A DNA stretch of 64,000 bases from positions 333,684 to 397,683 of the forward strand of contig NZ_KI912266.1 in the NCBI RefSeq assembly GCF_000235425.2, given 5' to 3'. This DNA is from Pseudofrankia saprophytica (GTDB lineage Bacteria; Actinomycetota; Actinomycetes; Frankiales; Frankiaceae). The translations under genes and the position numbers were made by a program. Position 1 is the stretch's first letter, and the number at the start of each line of letters is the position of its first letter. Below are positions 17,045 to 27,291 of this stretch, piece after piece. Under the pieces are notes generated by a model. It made no database searches. It saw only the letters and a program-made list of their open reading frames with translations, and was not told where the DNA came from.

Positions 17045-17095
17045 GACGGCGCCGCGGCCGGGCTTTTGGTAGCTGACCTCGGTGGCCGAAGAGCC

Positions 17096-19603
17096 TCAGA
17101 GCTTGGTGAGGGGGGCGTAGCGCAGGAGGAGGTCCTTCGTGCCGGTGCCCTCGCCGAAGTCGACCTTGGCCTGGGAGGACTCGGCGACGCCGCTGGTGGC
17201 GATGACGACGCCGAGGCCGAACACGTCGTGGGTGACCCGGTCGCCGGCCGAGAGCTGGATGATCGGGCGGCTGGCCGGGCGGGAACGGGCCTGCCCGGAC
17301 GGGGAACCGCTCGCGGCGCCGGCCCCGCCCGCGCCGCGGCCCCCGCCACCGAAGCCACCACCCCCGAAGCCACCGCCCGCGCCGAAGCCACCGCCGAACC
17401 CGCCGCTGGGGCTCGCCGGGGCGGGGGCGAGGCGGCGCCAGTCCAGCAGGGACTCGGGCACCTCGGTGAGGAAGCGCGACGGCGGGTTGTAGGCGGGCTG
17501 GCCCCAGGCGCTGCGGACCAGCGAGCGCGTCAGGTACAGGCGCTGGCGGGCGCGGGTGATCCCGACGTACGCGAGCCGGCGTTCCTCTTCCATCTGTGTC
17601 GGGTCGCCGAGCGTGCGCAGGTGCGGGAAGATGCCGTCCTCGAGCCCGGTGAGGAAGACCACCGGAAACTCCAGGCCCTTGGCGCTGTGCAGCGTCATCA
17701 GCGTGACGACGCCGTCCGAGCCGTCGTCGGAAGGTATCTGGTCGGCGTCGGCGACGAGCGAGACCTGCTCGAGGAAGCCGGCGAGCGTGCCCTCGGGGAA
17801 CCGCTGGACGTACTCCCGGACGACCTCGACCATCTCCTGGAGGTTCTCCACCCGGCCCTGGGCCTCGACGGTGTCCTCGGCGACCAGCTCGGCGAGGTAG
17901 CCAGTCCGGTCGAGGATGGCCTCGGCCGTCCCGACCAGGTCACCGTCGGCGGTCTCGCGCAGCTCGTCGAGCAGGGCGGCGAACTCGCGGATGGCCTTGG
18001 CGGAGCGGGTCGCCAGCCCCGGTACCTCGCCGACCCGGCCGAGCGCCTCGGCGAACGGGATGCGCTCCCGTTCGGCGAACGCGCCGAGCATCGCCTCCGC
18101 CCGGTCGCCGATCCCGCGCCGGGGCACGTTGAGGATGCGGCGCAGGTTGACCGTGTCCGACGGGTTCGCCAGCACCCGCAGGTAGGCGAGCAGATCGCGG
18201 ATCTCCTTGCGCTCGTAGAAGCGCACGCCGCCGACGACCCGGTAGGGCAGGCCGACGCGGATGAAGATCTCCTCGAAGACCCGGCTCTGCGCGTTGGTCC
18301 GGTAGAAGACGGCGACGTCGGCCGGGCGGGCGTGGCCGTCGTCGGTGAGCTTGTCGACCTCCTCGGCGACGAACGCGGCCTCGTCGTGCTCGTTGTCGGC
18401 GACGAAGCCGACGATCTTCTCACCGTCGCCGGCGTCCGACCACAGCCGCTTCGGCTTGCGCTGGCTGTTGCGGGCGATGACGGCGTTGGCCGCGGACAGG
18501 ATGGTCTGGGTCGAGCGGTAGTTCTGCTCCAGCAGGACGACCTTCGCGGCCGGGAAGTCCTGCTCGAACTCGACGATGTTGCGGATGTCCGCGCCGCGGA
18601 ACGCGTAGATCGACTGGTCGGCGTCGCCGACGACGCAGAGCTCGGCCTGCCCCGGCATGCCCTCGTCGGCCGCCCGCCCCGCCGTCGAGACCGAGCCGCC
18701 GACGAGTTCGCGGATGAGCGTGTACTGGGCGTGGTTGGTGTCCTGGTACTCGTCGACGAGCACGTGGCGGAACCGGCGGTGGTAGTGCTCCGCGACGTCG
18801 GGAAACGCCTGCAGCAGGTTCACCGTCGTCATGATCAGATCGTCGAAGTCCAGCGCGTTGGCCTCGCGCAGCCGGCGCTGGTAGAGGGCGTACACCTCGG
18901 CGACCGTTCGCTCGGGGTGACTGGCCGCCTTGGCCTGCGCGGTCTCGTGGTCGATCAGCTCGTTCTTGAGCGTGCTGATCTGGGCGGCGAGCCCCCGGGC
19001 CGGGTGGCGCTTGGAGTCGAGATCCAGATCGCGGCAGACCAGGGTGATCAGCCGCTGCGCGTCGGCGGCGTCGTAGATCGAGAACGAGGAGCCGAACCCG
19101 AGCCGCTTCGACTCGCTGCGCAGGATCCGCACGCAGGCCGAGTGGAAGGTACTGACCCACATGGCCCGCACCCGGCCGCCGACGAGCGCGCCGACCCGCT
19201 CCTTCATCTCGTTCGCGGCCTTGTTGGTGAAGGTGATCGCGAGGATCTCGCCGGGGTGCACCTGGCGGGCGGCGAGCAGGTAGGCGATCCGGTGAGCGAG
19301 CACCCTGGTCTTGCCGGAGCCGGCGCCGGCGACGATCAGCAGCGGAGCGCCCTCGTGCACCACGGCGGCGCGCTGCTGCGGATTCAGCTCGGCCAGCAGC
19401 GCGTCCGGGTCCAGTCGCGGTGCCGGCCGGCGGCCCTCGGCGCCGGGCGGGGTGACCGGGGCAGCGGCCAGCACTCCGGGCGCGAACATGTCGTACGGGT
19501 CGTACGGCTCGTAGGCCGCATCGCCCGCCGGGGCACCCGCATTGGAGCCACCCGCGCCAGGGGCACCCGCGCCAGGGACCATGTCGTCGAAAAGGGTGCT
19601 CAT
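17096..19603 (-). CDS. pcrA: ATP-dependent DNA helicase, UvrD/PcrA family
   Basis: A superfamily 1A 3'-5' helicase used in nucleotide excision repair and replication-fork maintenance. In the 835-residue protein the motifs appear in order: Q-motif LNPQQRAAV near 73-81, Walker A GAGSGKT at 93-99, Ia TFTNKAANEM, II VDEYQDTNHAQY, III VVGDADQSIYAFRGA, IV LEQNYRST, V TLHSAKGLEFPVVF and VI YVGITRARQRLY. A glycine/phenylalanine-rich linker lies near residues 725-755, before a C-terminal Tudor-like segment (LSAGDRVTHDVFGLGVV), the part of PcrA known to touch RNA polymerase. ATG 19603 has GAGGA upstream and is preferred over in-frame starts further out. It is convergent with ilvA. Confidence 0.96.
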   Translation of the reverse strand: MSTLFDDMVPGAGAPGAGGSNAGAPAGDAAYEPYDPYDMFAPGVLAAAPVTPPGAEGRRPAPRLDPDALLAELNPQQRAAVVHEGAPLLIVAGAGSGKTRVLAHRIAYLLAARQVHPGEILAITFTNKAANEMKERVGALVGGRVRAMWVSTFHSACVRILRSESKRLGFGSSFSIYDAADAQRLITLVCRDLDLDSKRHPARGLAAQISTLKNELIDHETAQAKAASHPERTVAEVYALYQRRLREANALDFDDLIMTTVNLLQAFPDVAEHYHRRFRHVLVDEYQDTNHAQYTLIRELVGGSVSTAGRAADEGMPGQAELCVVGDADQSIYAFRGADIRNIVEFEQDFPAAKVVLLEQNYRSTQTILSAANAVIARNSQRKPKRLWSDAGDGEKIVGFVADNEHDEAAFVAEEVDKLTDDGHARPADVAVFYRTNAQSRVFEEIFIRVGLPYRVVGGVRFYERKEIRDLLAYLRVLANPSDTVNLRRILNVPRRGIGDRAEAMLGAFAERERIPFAEALGRVGEVPGLATRSAKAIREFAALLDELRETADGDLVGTAEAILDRTGYLAELVAEDTVEAQGRVENLQEMVEVVREYVQRFPEGTLAGFLEQVSLVADADQIPSDDGSDGVVTLMTLHSAKGLEFPVVFLTGLEDGIFPHLRTLGDPTQMEEERRLAYVGITRARQRLYLTRSLVRSAWGQPAYNPPSRFLTEVPESLLDWRRLAPAPASPSGGFGGGFGAGGGFGGGGFGGGGRGAGGAGAASGSPSGQARSRPASRPIIQLSAGDRVTHDVFGLGVVIATSGVAESSQAKVDFGEGTGTKDLLLRYAPLTKL

Positions 19604-19686
19604 GATTCCTCGATCGTACGTTCGAGAGGCCGTCCGCCCTGGCCGCCGCGGAAGTCGGGGGTCGGTCGCTGGCCAACTAGGCATAG

Positions 19687-19728
19687 CCCCGTGGATTCGA
19701 TCCGCCGGGGCGGATCGAATCCACGGGG
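19687..19728. repeat. 18-bp perfect inverted repeat upstream of pcrA
   Basis: The arms 19687-19704 and 19711-19728 are exactly complementary with a 6-nt loop. The spacer lies between the pcrA start and the alkD stop (both minus), so it may terminate alkD transcription or regulate pcrA. There is no U-tract. Confidence 0.7.
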
Positions 19729-19871
19729 ACCCCAACGGCTTCTGACTGAACTAGGGCGCCACGCGGCGACCTCGGGGCGCTCAGCACCGCTGGGCGCGAT
19801 GTAGGCGACGCCATCTGTCGACCCTACGTAGCTTCGGAGCCGTCAGGTAACAACGGCTCACCATTGCGTGG

Positions 19872-20576
19872 CTAAGCGCCGACATTACGCAGAGCCTCCC
19901 GCTTGGAGAGCGGGGAGAGTCGATCAACCCGCGTCGCGACGTAGCGGCGGACCTCGTCGGGGTCCGTCCAGGCATACTGCCGCAGCGCCCAGCCGATGGC
20001 CTTGCGGAGGAAGAAGTCCGGATCGTCGAGGTTCGCCTCGATGCAGGCGTAGAGCAGGTCCAGGTCCGTGTTCTTCTTCGCGCCGAGCTGGCAGATGATC
20101 GACGTGCGGCGCAGCCAGCGGTCGGGGTCGCGGCTCCAGCGCAGCATCACCGGTCGCAGCGCCTCGGGGCTCGCGGCCAGCAGCGGGCCGATGCGGCGCG
20201 AGGCGAGCTCGTCGACGTAGTCCCACCAGGCACCAGTGACGATCATCTCCTGGTAGACGGGCAGCGCCGCCGGGGTCCAGTACACCTGGTAGGGCCGGTG
20301 ACCGGTGAGCGTGATCGCGGCATAGCGCTCCTCGCGGAAGCCCGCGTCGCGCCAGAGCCGCAGCGCCGCCGTCCGCCAGTCCGTCATCGTCTCCAGCCGG
20401 TGCGCGGCGAAGACGGGCCGCAGCGCCAGCTCCCTCGGCGGCTTCGGGACGCCGAGGTAGGGCATCGAGGACTTCATGTAGGCCTGCATCCCCGGCGCCT
20501 TCACCGGGTCGGCCGCCGCGGCCAGGGCCGCGCGCACCGCGTCGACCAGCCGGTCCACCGCCGGAGAGGAGTCCAC
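19872..20576 (-). CDS. DNA alkylation repair protein, AlkD-like HEAT-repeat glycosylase
   Basis: A protein of about 234 residues with the AlkD pattern: YMKSSMPYLGVPKPPRE near the N-terminus, helical repeats, and the signature regions WWDYVDELASRRIGPLL, RWLRRTSIICQLGAKKNTD, and FFLRKAIGWALRQYAWTDP. The W-W-D and late RKAIGWALR residues are those of the family that removes N3/N7-alkylated purines. GTG 20576 (VDSSPAVDRLV) has GGAAGA upstream and gives normal length; GTG 20630 would add 18 residues of no family character. It is divergent from the next gene with little room for promoters. Confidence 0.85.
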   Translation of the reverse strand: MDSSPAVDRLVDAVRAALAAAADPVKAPGMQAYMKSSMPYLGVPKPPRELALRPVFAAHRLETMTDWRTAALRLWRDAGFREERYAAITLTGHRPYQVYWTPAALPVYQEMIVTGAWWDYVDELASRRIGPLLAASPEALRPVMLRWSRDPDRWLRRTSIICQLGAKKNTDLDLLYACIEANLDDPDFFLRKAIGWALRQYAWTDPDEVRRYVATRVDRLSPLSKREALRNVGA

Positions 20577-20660
20577 GGCCGAATTGTCTTCCAAGGGGTG
20601 GACGGGCGATCTCCCCAGGTCACCCCGCACCTGGGCGCCGGGCCGCCCCAGCGCGCCGAT

Positions 20661-21578
20661 ATGCCGGGATCACCGACGGAAGTCCGCCAACAATGCGAGG
20701 CGGCCGAGGTGAGTTTGAGCCTGGACTACCGCCTGGCCACCACCCAGGACCCGGTCGTCGCCACGTCAGGAGAGCAGGCTCTGCCGATCGCGCCCGGCAC
20801 GACCGCGTCGTTCCCGGTCACCACGACGACGTCGACCTGTGACTGCCGCTGGCGGGTCGAGGTCGAGCTGCTGGCCGGCGATGAGCGCGAGGTGGTCACC
20901 GTCGGCCCGGACGGCGCGCGCCCCGGCACCGCGGCCGACAATCCCGACCAGCCGTCCTTCGAGACGACGACGGCGGACCAGACCGGTCTCCCCGTCCGCT
21001 ACGTCACCGGACGATGGCAGCTGGACCGGCGGACCGAACCGGCCATGCCCTATCCGGCCACTCCCGTGTGCCCGCTCGCGTCCACCTCCGAGGTCATCGC
21101 GGCGCTGGACTCGGTGGGCGTGACGGCACGGAGCACCGCCCGGTTCAGCGCCGGGGCGAACCAGAACACGGACACCCCTGGCACGCGGGAGACGGCGATC
21201 TGCTCGTGGCGGCTCCCGTCCGCGTCCACGGATCTGGGCGCCGTCATCCTCGTGGGCGCCACGATGGCGGACGAAACGGCGGCACGTACCGAGTTCGCCG
21301 CGTGGAAGCAGGCATTTTCATTTTCGACCGCCACCGTGGATCAATGTGGCTTCCTGTCCAACCGCCCGCCCGTTGGCCTCGCGGCGGTCGGGGGCCTCGG
21401 CGACGAAGCGGCCAGTTTCCCTGGCCTGCTGGTCGCCCGGGCCGGCAACCGGATCGTCCGCGCCAGCGTGTGCGCCCCCGCGAGCGACGACGGCGATCCG
21501 GCTCGCGCGCCGGCGGCGCCCGGCGACCTGGCGGGGCTGCGCCTGGTGGCCGAGGCGCTCCTGGGCAGTACGTGGTGA
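20661..21578 (+). pseudogene. N-terminally truncated paralogue of the secreted protein at 28453-30048
   Basis: The frame from ATG 20661 encodes 305 residues that align with the C-terminal part of the larger protein: both share CDCRWR, then EVVTVGPDGAR versus QVVTVGRDGAR, NPDQPSFET versus NPGQPPFQT, and RYVTGRWQ versus RYLEGRWQ. The signal/transmembrane segment and the first 230 or so residues of the paralogue are absent, and alkD begins just upstream. I therefore infer a gene remnant that lost its 5' part; a short cytoplasmic protein is possible but its Cys-rich domain would be in the wrong compartment. No ribosome binding site is obvious. Confidence 0.6.
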
Positions 21579-21619
21579 CGGGCGCCTGAAGGGCGCCGAC
21601 GCGGGGCAGGATGGGCGGC

Positions 21620-23266
21620 ATGCGTGCTGCTCATACCGTGGCGCAGGTGCGCGCCGCCGAGGCTCCGTTGCTGGAAGGCCTGCCGCCGGGGGCGCTCATG
21701 CAGCGGGCGGTGCACGGGCTGCTCAGCCACGCCGTGCGCCGCCTCGGCCGGCGGGTGTACGGAAGCCGCGTCGTGGTGCTCGCGGGCGGCGGGGACAACG
21801 GCGGGGACGCGCTGTGGACTGGTGCGCGCCTCGCCGCCCGCGGCGCCCGGGTGGACGCGCTGGCCCCTGGCCGGACCCACCTGGAAGGTACGGCGGCGCT
21901 GCTCGCCGCCGGCGGCCGGTTGCACCCCGTCGCCGCGCCGGGCGAGGTCCCAGCCGAGCCGACCGAGGACGGCTCCGAGGCGCTGCCGGACGCCACGGTC
22001 GCCGCGCTGCTGGCGAGGGCCGACCTCGTCCTCGACGGGCTGCTGGGGATCGGCGGGCGGGGCGGCCTGCGGGCGGCGCACGCCCGGCTCGCCGAGCTCA
22101 CGCCGCCCGAGCGGACGATCGCCGTCGACGTGCCGAGCGGGGTCGACGCCGACACCGGGGCCGCGCCGGGCACCGCCATCCGGGCGGCCCTGACCGTGAC
22201 GTTCGGGACGTACAAGCGCGGCCTGCTGCTCGGCGACGGTGCCGCGCACGCCGGGGAGCTGGCGCTCGTCGACATCGGCCTGGGCCTGCCCGCCCCCGAC
22301 CTGGTCGCGCTCGACGACGCGGACGTCGCCGCCCTGCTGCCCGCACCGGGGCCGGCGGACTCGAAGTACACGCGCGGCGTGCTGGGCCTCGTCGGCGGCA
22401 GCGACCGGTACCCCGGAGCGGCCGTGCTCGCGACCGGCGGGGCGCTGCGCGGCGGCGCCGGCTACCTGCGGGTCGTCGCCGAGGCGCGGGCGGCCGAGCA
22501 TGTGCGCGGCGCGCACCCGGAGACGGTGGTGACCGTCATCGAGCCGGGTGACGCCGACGCGATGCTCGCGGCCGGTCGGGTCCAGGCCTGGGCGTTCGGC
22601 CCGGGGGTCGTGCCCGACGCGGCCGCGCGCCGTCTGCTGGATGCCCTCGTCGCCACCGACGTGCCGCTGCTGCTCGACGCCGGCGCCCTCGACCCGTTCG
22701 CCGACGCGTTCGCCGCCGGCTTCCCCGCCCGGGCCGGCGCGGGCGTCGGCGTCGGCTTCACCGCGGGCTTCACCGGGGGCGGCGGGGGCGGCGCCGCCCG
22801 GTCCACCGGGCGGGACGTCCTGGCCCGGCGCGCCGGGCCGGTGGTGCTGACGCCGCACGAGGGCGAGTTCGCCCGGCTCACCGCGACCGCGCTCGGCTGG
22901 GATGCCGCCGGGACCCGGCGTGAGCTGGCCGACGACCGGCTCGGCACGGTCCGCCGCGCGGCCGCGGCCCTGGGCGCGACCGTGCTGCTCAAGGGCAACC
23001 GGACGCTCATCGTCGGGCCGGACGGTGCCACTCGGGTGAACACCACCGGCACACCCTGGCTGGGCAGCGCCGGCACGGGCGACGTCCTCACCGGCCTGGC
23101 GGGCTCCCTGCTCGCCACCGGTCTCGGCGCTCTCGACGCCGCCAGCGTCGCCGCCTACCTGCACGGCGTGGCCGGTCAGCTCGCCCCCCACCCGCTGTCG
23201 GCCGCGGATCTCCCCGTGGCGCTTCCCGCCGCGATCGCGCGTGTCCTCAGGAGCGCCGCCGGGTAG
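21620..23266 (+). CDS. nnr: Bifunctional NAD(P)H-hydrate epimerase / ADP-dependent dehydratase
   Basis: Repairs hydrated NADH and NADPH. The N-terminal half (about residues 1-215) is the epimerase (YjeF_N): VVLAGGGDNGGDALW is the nucleotide-binding loop and IAVDVPSGVDADTG the substrate region. The C-terminal half (about 225-548) is the ribokinase-like dehydratase: LTPHEGEFARL, VLLKGNRTLI and TPWLGSAGTGDVLTGLAGS are its characteristic stretches. A Gly-rich insertion GFTGGGGGGAA near residue 390 is not typical. ATG 21620 has AGGA eight bases upstream; ATG 21611 is three codons earlier in frame. It is about 40 bp after the truncated paralogue and may have its own promoter. Confidence 0.94.
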   Translation: MRAAHTVAQVRAAEAPLLEGLPPGALMQRAVHGLLSHAVRRLGRRVYGSRVVVLAGGGDNGGDALWTGARLAARGARVDALAPGRTHLEGTAALLAAGGRLHPVAAPGEVPAEPTEDGSEALPDATVAALLARADLVLDGLLGIGGRGGLRAAHARLAELTPPERTIAVDVPSGVDADTGAAPGTAIRAALTVTFGTYKRGLLLGDGAAHAGELALVDIGLGLPAPDLVALDDADVAALLPAPGPADSKYTRGVLGLVGGSDRYPGAAVLATGGALRGGAGYLRVVAEARAAEHVRGAHPETVVTVIEPGDADAMLAAGRVQAWAFGPGVVPDAAARRLLDALVATDVPLLLDAGALDPFADAFAAGFPARAGAGVGVGFTAGFTGGGGGGAARSTGRDVLARRAGPVVLTPHEGEFARLTATALGWDAAGTRRELADDRLGTVRRAAAALGATVLLKGNRTLIVGPDGATRVNTTGTPWLGSAGTGDVLTGLAGSLLATGLGALDAASVAAYLHGVAGQLAPHPLSAADLPVALPAAIARVLRSAAG

Positions 23267-23366
23267 GAATTCGGCCCGATGGCCCGGTTGATGCCTCGGT
23301 GGGCGGATAGCGGGGTACTCACCGGTGCATCATCGGGTGCGGGCCGGTCACGACCGGTCGATAACC

Positions 23367-24782
23367 ATGTGGGTCGACGAGCGGCGAGGTGGGCGGGTGG
23401 CGGGCGCGGCGACGGGGGTCGGCGGTCTCGCGCGGGGCGCGGCGACGGGTGCCGTCGACCTGATGGGCACCGTGGCAGGGTCGAAGACCGTCCGGCGGAC
23501 GGGCGGCGGTCTGGGCCTGGCCGGCGCGGTGATCGCCGCCGGCCTGATCGCCGAGCGGCACGCGGTCCGGCGCGCGAGGGCCCTGCCGGACGTTCCCGTC
23601 GAGCACCGGCCGGGCCCCCTCGCCGGCCGGGCCACGACCGTGATCGCGACCGACGGCGTCCCGCTGCACGTCGTCGTGAGCGGCCTGGACGACGTCGCCG
23701 CCGCGAGCAACGCCCGGCAGGCGGCCAGCGCCGACTCCTCGGCCACCGCCGGCCACGAGGACCCGGGGGCGAGGGCCAACGGCGACGGCAACGGTGACGG
23801 TGACGGCGACGGCGACGGCTCGCACCACACTGCGGCCTGGACACGACGGGCGCGTCGGCGCCGTTCGGCGCCGGACGGCCCGACATTCGTGTTCGTCCAC
23901 GGGTTCTGCAACACCGCCGACTCGTGGTGCTTCCAGCAGCGGGCGCTGGCGGACCTCGGTCCGATGGTGTTCTACGACCAGCGGGCCCACGGCCGCTCCG
24001 GGCCGTCGGAGGTGTCGCGCTGCACGATCGACCAGCTCGCCGACGACCTGTACGCCGTGCTCGCGGCGACGGTGCCGACCGGGCCGGTAGTGCTGATCGG
24101 CCACTCGATGGGCGGGATGACGATCCTCGGCCTGGCCGAGCGCCACCCGGAGTTCTTCGACGACCGGGTGATCGCGGTGGCGCTGTTGTCGACCAGCGCC
24201 GGCGATCTCGCCCGGGTGACGTTCGGTCTCCCGGCCGGGGTGACGGCGGCGGTCCGGCGGGTGCTGCCCGGGCTCGCCGTCGGCATGCGGCACACCCCGT
24301 CCCTGTTCGAGCGGGCCCGGCTGCGCGGCAGCGACCTCGCGTACTCGATCACCCGACGGGTCGGCTTCGGCACCACCGACGTCCCGCCGTCCGTGGTCGA
24401 GTTCCTGGAGGGCGAGATCGCCGGCACCCCGATCTCGGTGATCGGATCATTCCTGCCGACCCTGCTCTCGCATGACAAGCTGGCCGCCGCGGCCGTGCTG
24501 CGCCACGTCCCGACACTGCTCATGGTGGGCGACCACGACCTGATGACCCCGCTGCCGCACAGCCGCACGCTCGCCGAAGCCCTGCCCGAGGCCGAGCTCG
24601 CCGTCGAGGAGGGCGCGGGGCACGCGCTGCCGCTGGAGCGGCCCGACGCGGTCAACGAGCGGATCCGCGCCCTCATCGCCCGCGCCCACCCGGTCCGCCG
24701 CCCACTCCTGCGCTGGCCGCTCCCAGGCCGCCACGAGCACAGCCAGTCAGCCGCAGGCTCAGGCTCAGAGCGCGAGAGTTGA
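23367..24782 (+). CDS. Alpha/beta hydrolase
   Basis: A 471-residue protein with an alpha/beta hydrolase fold from about residue 170: [12 protein letters not shown] oxyanion region, nucleophile Ser247 in LIGHSMGGM, acid Asp389 or Asp391 in VGDHDLMTP, and His419 in GAGHALPLE. The first 60 residues hold a Gly/Ala-rich, weakly hydrophobic segment ([18 protein letters not shown]), and a low-complexity Gly/Asp/Asn insert ([14 protein letters not shown]) interrupts the fold near residue 140. Substrate is unknown. Start choice (ATG 23367) is tentative; GTG 23325 is possible. The 3' end overlaps the end of tsaD by 18 bp, tail to tail. Confidence 0.85.
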   Translation: MWVDERRGGRVAGAATGVGGLARGAATGAVDLMGTVAGSKTVRRTGGGLGLAGAVIAAGLIAERHAVRRARALPDVPVEHRPGPLAGRATTVIATDGVPLHVVVSGLDDVAAASNARQAASADSSATAGHEDPGARANGDGNGDGDGDGDGSHHTAAWTRRARRRRSAPDGPTFVFVHGFCNTADSWCFQQRALADLGPMVFYDQRAHGRSGPSEVSRCTIDQLADDLYAVLAATVPTGPVVLIGHSMGGMTILGLAERHPEFFDDRVIAVALLSTSAGDLARVTFGLPAGVTAAVRRVLPGLAVGMRHTPSLFERARLRGSDLAYSITRRVGFGTTDVPPSVVEFLEGEIAGTPISVIGSFLPTLLSHDKLAAAAVLRHVPTLLMVGDHDLMTPLPHSRTLAEALPEAELAVEEGAGHALPLERPDAVNERIRALIARAHPVRRPLLRWPLPGRHEHSQSAAGSGSERES

Positions 24783-25844
24783 CGACGCGGGCAGGTCCAG
24801 CGAGGACGGCGCGACGCCGGCGGCCGCCTTCAGCGAGCCGAGAGCGGCGACCATGGCGCCGTTGTCGGTACACAGGCCGGGCCGCGGCACACGCAGCGTG
24901 ATGCCGGCCGCCGCGCAGCGCTCGGCGGCGAGCGCGCGCAGCCGGCTGTTCGCGGCCACGCCGCCGCCGATGACCAACGTCTCGACGCCGTGCTTCCTCG
25001 CCGCCGCGACCGCCTTCGCCGTCAGCACGTCGACGACGGCCTCCTGGAACGACGCGGCCACGTCGGCGACCGGGACCGGCTCGCCCGCGCGGCGGCGCGC
25101 CTCCACCCAGCGGGCGACGGCCGTCTTCAGCCCGCTGAACGAGAAGTCGAAGGTCCCGTCGCCGGCCTTGCCGCGCGGGAACGGGATCGTCGCCGACCCG
25201 TCGCGGGCCGCCCGGTCGATCGGGGGCCCACCGGGGAAGGGCATCCCGAGCAGTCGGGCGACCTTGTCGTAGGCCTCGCCGGCCGCGTCGTCGACGGTCG
25301 CGCCGAGCGAGACCACCGGCGCGCTCGCGAGGTCCTCGACCAGCAGCAGCGACGAGTGGCCGCCGGACACCAGCAGCGCGACCGACGGCGACGGCAGTGG
25401 GCCGTGCTCCAGGGTGTCGACGGCGACGTGCGCGGCGAGGTGGTGGATGCCGTAGAACGGCACGCCGAGAGCGAGCGCGTACGCCTTGGCGGCCGCCACG
25501 CCGACCAGCAGCGCCCCGGCGAGCCCGGGGCCGGCGGTGACGGCGACGGCGTCGATGTCGGACGCCTTCGCGCCCGCTGACGCGAGGGCGCGCTCGATCG
25601 TCGGCACCATCGCCTCCAGGTGCGCCCTGGCGGCTATCTCCGGGATGACGCCGCCGTAGCGGGCGTGCTCGTCGACCGAGGAGGCGAGCGCGTCGGCGAG
25701 CAGCACGCCGTCGCGCACCAGCCCGACGCCGGTCTCGTCGCAGGACGTCTCGATCCCGAGGACCAGCGGCCCCGGTGCTCCCGAGACCGGCGTTCCCGGG
25801 GCCCGGGTACCCGGGATCGTCCCGGTCAGGGTCGGCCGGCTCAT
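24765..25844 (-). CDS. tsaD: tRNA N6-adenosine threonylcarbamoyltransferase TsaD
   Basis: Transfers the threonylcarbamoyl group to A37 of ANN-decoding tRNAs, forming t6A. The 359-residue protein shows [15 protein letters not shown], the metal-binding histidines in [47 protein letters not shown] and the late [11 protein letters not shown] and CTDNGAMVA with its metal-binding Asp. It is the last gene of a four-gene block with its partners TsaE and TsaB; its ATG overlaps the rimI stop (ATGA). The 3' end overlaps the convergent hydrolase gene. Confidence 0.97.
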   Translation of the reverse strand: MSRPTLTGTIPGTRAPGTPVSGAPGPLVLGIETSCDETGVGLVRDGVLLADALASSVDEHARYGGVIPEIAARAHLEAMVPTIERALASAGAKASDIDAVAVTAGPGLAGALLVGVAAAKAYALALGVPFYGIHHLAAHVAVDTLEHGPLPSPSVALLVSGGHSSLLLVEDLASAPVVSLGATVDDAAGEAYDKVARLLGMPFPGGPPIDRAARDGSATIPFPRGKAGDGTFDFSFSGLKTAVARWVEARRRAGEPVPVADVAASFQEAVVDVLTAKAVAAARKHGVETLVIGGGVAANSRLRALAAERCAAAGITLRVPRPGLCTDNGAMVAALGSLKAAAGVAPSSLDLPASSTLAL

Positions 25845-26467
25845 GTCGTTCCTTCCACGGGGTTGCTGGCCACGGGGTTGCTGGTCGGGGTGGCGCCCGC
25901 TCTCACCACGTCCGCGGCGGCCTCGCCGTCCTTCTGGACCAGCGCGGCCCAGGCCGCGTCGAGCCGGGCACCATAACCGGGGGTGTCGATGGGGCGGGCG
26001 CGCATGACGTAGGCGTCGCCGCCGGACGGCTGGTAGTAGCCACGGCGTATGCCGATGTCGACGAAACCGAGCCGGGCGTAGAGGGCGCGGGCGCTCAGGT
26101 TCTCGGTACGTACCTCCAGCCCGCAGCTGCGCGCCCCCCGCCGGCGCGCCTCGCGCAGCAGCGCGACCATCAGCCGGGCGCCCAGCCCACGCCCCCGGTG
26201 GCCCGGCTGCACGCCGACGGTCTGGACAAACGCCTCGTCGTCGGTGATCGCGAGCCCGGCGTAGCCGGCGATACGACCGCCAACCAGGGCGGCGACGTAG
26301 TACCGGCTCGCTCCCTGAGCGAGCTCGGACCAGAACATCTCCGGTGTCCACGGGTCGAGGTCGAAGACGTCCTTCTCGAGCTCGGCGACCTCTGCCAGGT
26401 GCCACCAGCGAAGCGGGGTGAGCTCGACGGCGGGCGGGCCTGGAGGCGGCCCGCCGCCGGCGGTCAT
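25841..26467 (-). CDS. rimI: Ribosomal protein S18-alanine N-acetyltransferase RimI
   Basis: A GNAT-fold acetyltransferase of 208 residues. The acetyl-CoA loop is [10 protein letters not shown] (R-x-x-G-x-G type) and the following [14 protein letters not shown] is the usual motif B. RimI acetylates the N-terminal alanine of S18. The tail after about residue 160 is poorly conserved. It overlaps tsaB by 4 nt and tsaD by 4 nt, the same tsaB-rimI-tsaD order found in many bacteria, which supports the specific call over a generic GNAT. Confidence 0.93.
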   Translation of the reverse strand: MTAGGGPPPGPPAVELTPLRWWHLAEVAELEKDVFDLDPWTPEMFWSELAQGASRYYVAALVGGRIAGYAGLAITDDEAFVQTVGVQPGHRGRGLGARLMVALLREARRRGARSCGLEVRTENLSARALYARLGFVDIGIRRGYYQPSGGDAYVMRARPIDTPGYGARLDAAWAALVQKDGEAAADVVRAGATPTSNPVASNPVEGTT

Positions 26468-27174
26468 CCCGTCACCGCCTTGGCCGGGCCCGGCTCGGCC
26501 ACGTCCGGCCGCCGCAGGTAGATCGGGGTCAGCGGCCCGGGGGCACGGCCGGCGAGCAGGTCGGGTGCCGCGAGGACGGCGAGAACCGCGGGATCCGGGT
26601 ATTCGGGCACCGCGGCGCCGGCACCGGCGCCGCCCCGAGCCGCGGTGAAGTCCGCGAACGCGTCCGGGTAGAGCGCGAGCCCCGGCCCGGTGGCGTCGCC
26701 CACTCCGTCGGCGCGCAGCAGCTCGGCGGCTCGCACCGGCCTGTCGACCGCCGGGCCGGCGATCCGCGCGCCGTCGGCGTAGGCCGCCCAGAACACCTCC
26801 CGGCGACGCGCGTCGGTGACCACGCCGGTTCGCCCGCCGGTCGCCGCGCCGAGGCCGTCGAGCGAGCAGACGCCGTGGCAGGGAAGGCCCAGGGCTGCCG
26901 CGAACGTGGCGGCGGTGACGATCCCGACCCGCAGGCTGGTGAACGGGCCCGGTCCCAGCCCGACGACGACACCGGCGAGATCCGCCGGCTTGACGCCGGC
27001 CTCGACGAGGGTGTCCCGCGTCAGCGGGCTGAGCAGCTCCCCGTGCCGGCGGGCGTCGACGACCTGCCGAAAGGCCAGGGGACGCACCGCCGCGGGCCGA
27101 GGCGCAGCGTCCACTACGTTGACGAGCGCCACCGAGCAGGCCGGCGTCGAGGTGTCAAGGGCGAGCACCAACAC
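26464..27174 (-). CDS. tsaB: t6A biosynthesis protein TsaB
   Basis: An ASKHA-fold protein (236 residues) that dimerises with TsaD. Recognisable parts are the first strand [25 protein letters not shown], and [19 protein letters not shown], the TsaB signature. It lacks the TsaD metal-binding histidines, as expected for the non-catalytic partner. Its stop overlaps the rimI start by 4 nt; tsaE lies 117 nt upstream. Confidence 0.95.
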   Translation of the reverse strand: MLVLALDTSTPACSVALVNVVDAAPRPAAVRPLAFRQVVDARRHGELLSPLTRDTLVEAGVKPADLAGVVVGLGPGPFTSLRVGIVTAATFAAALGLPCHGVCSLDGLGAATGGRTGVVTDARRREVFWAAYADGARIAGPAVDRPVRAAELLRADGVGDATGPGLALYPDAFADFTAARGGAGAGAAVPEYPDPAVLAVLAAPDLLAGRAPGPLTPIYLRRPDVAEPGPAKAVTG

Positions 27175-27291
27175 CTGTCCAGCCTACGGACCGCGACCAG
27201 TGCCGCCTCGCACCGATCCAGTGGCCCGCCCCCAGTGGCCCGCCGCGTCAGCCGGTCAACGGGTCGGCGCCGCGGGCGGACGGGCGACTGG

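Noticed and set aside
19711-19724. CGGATCGAATCCAC resembles a tRNA T-arm
   Set aside because: The T-loop consensus GGTTCGAATCC is broken and no acceptor or anticodon arm can be drawn; the sequence is half of an 18-bp inverted repeat.
17066-19804. A 912-codon plus-strand frame opposite pcrA
   Set aside because: The minus strand encodes a complete UvrD/PcrA helicase with all motifs; the plus frame is compositional shadow.
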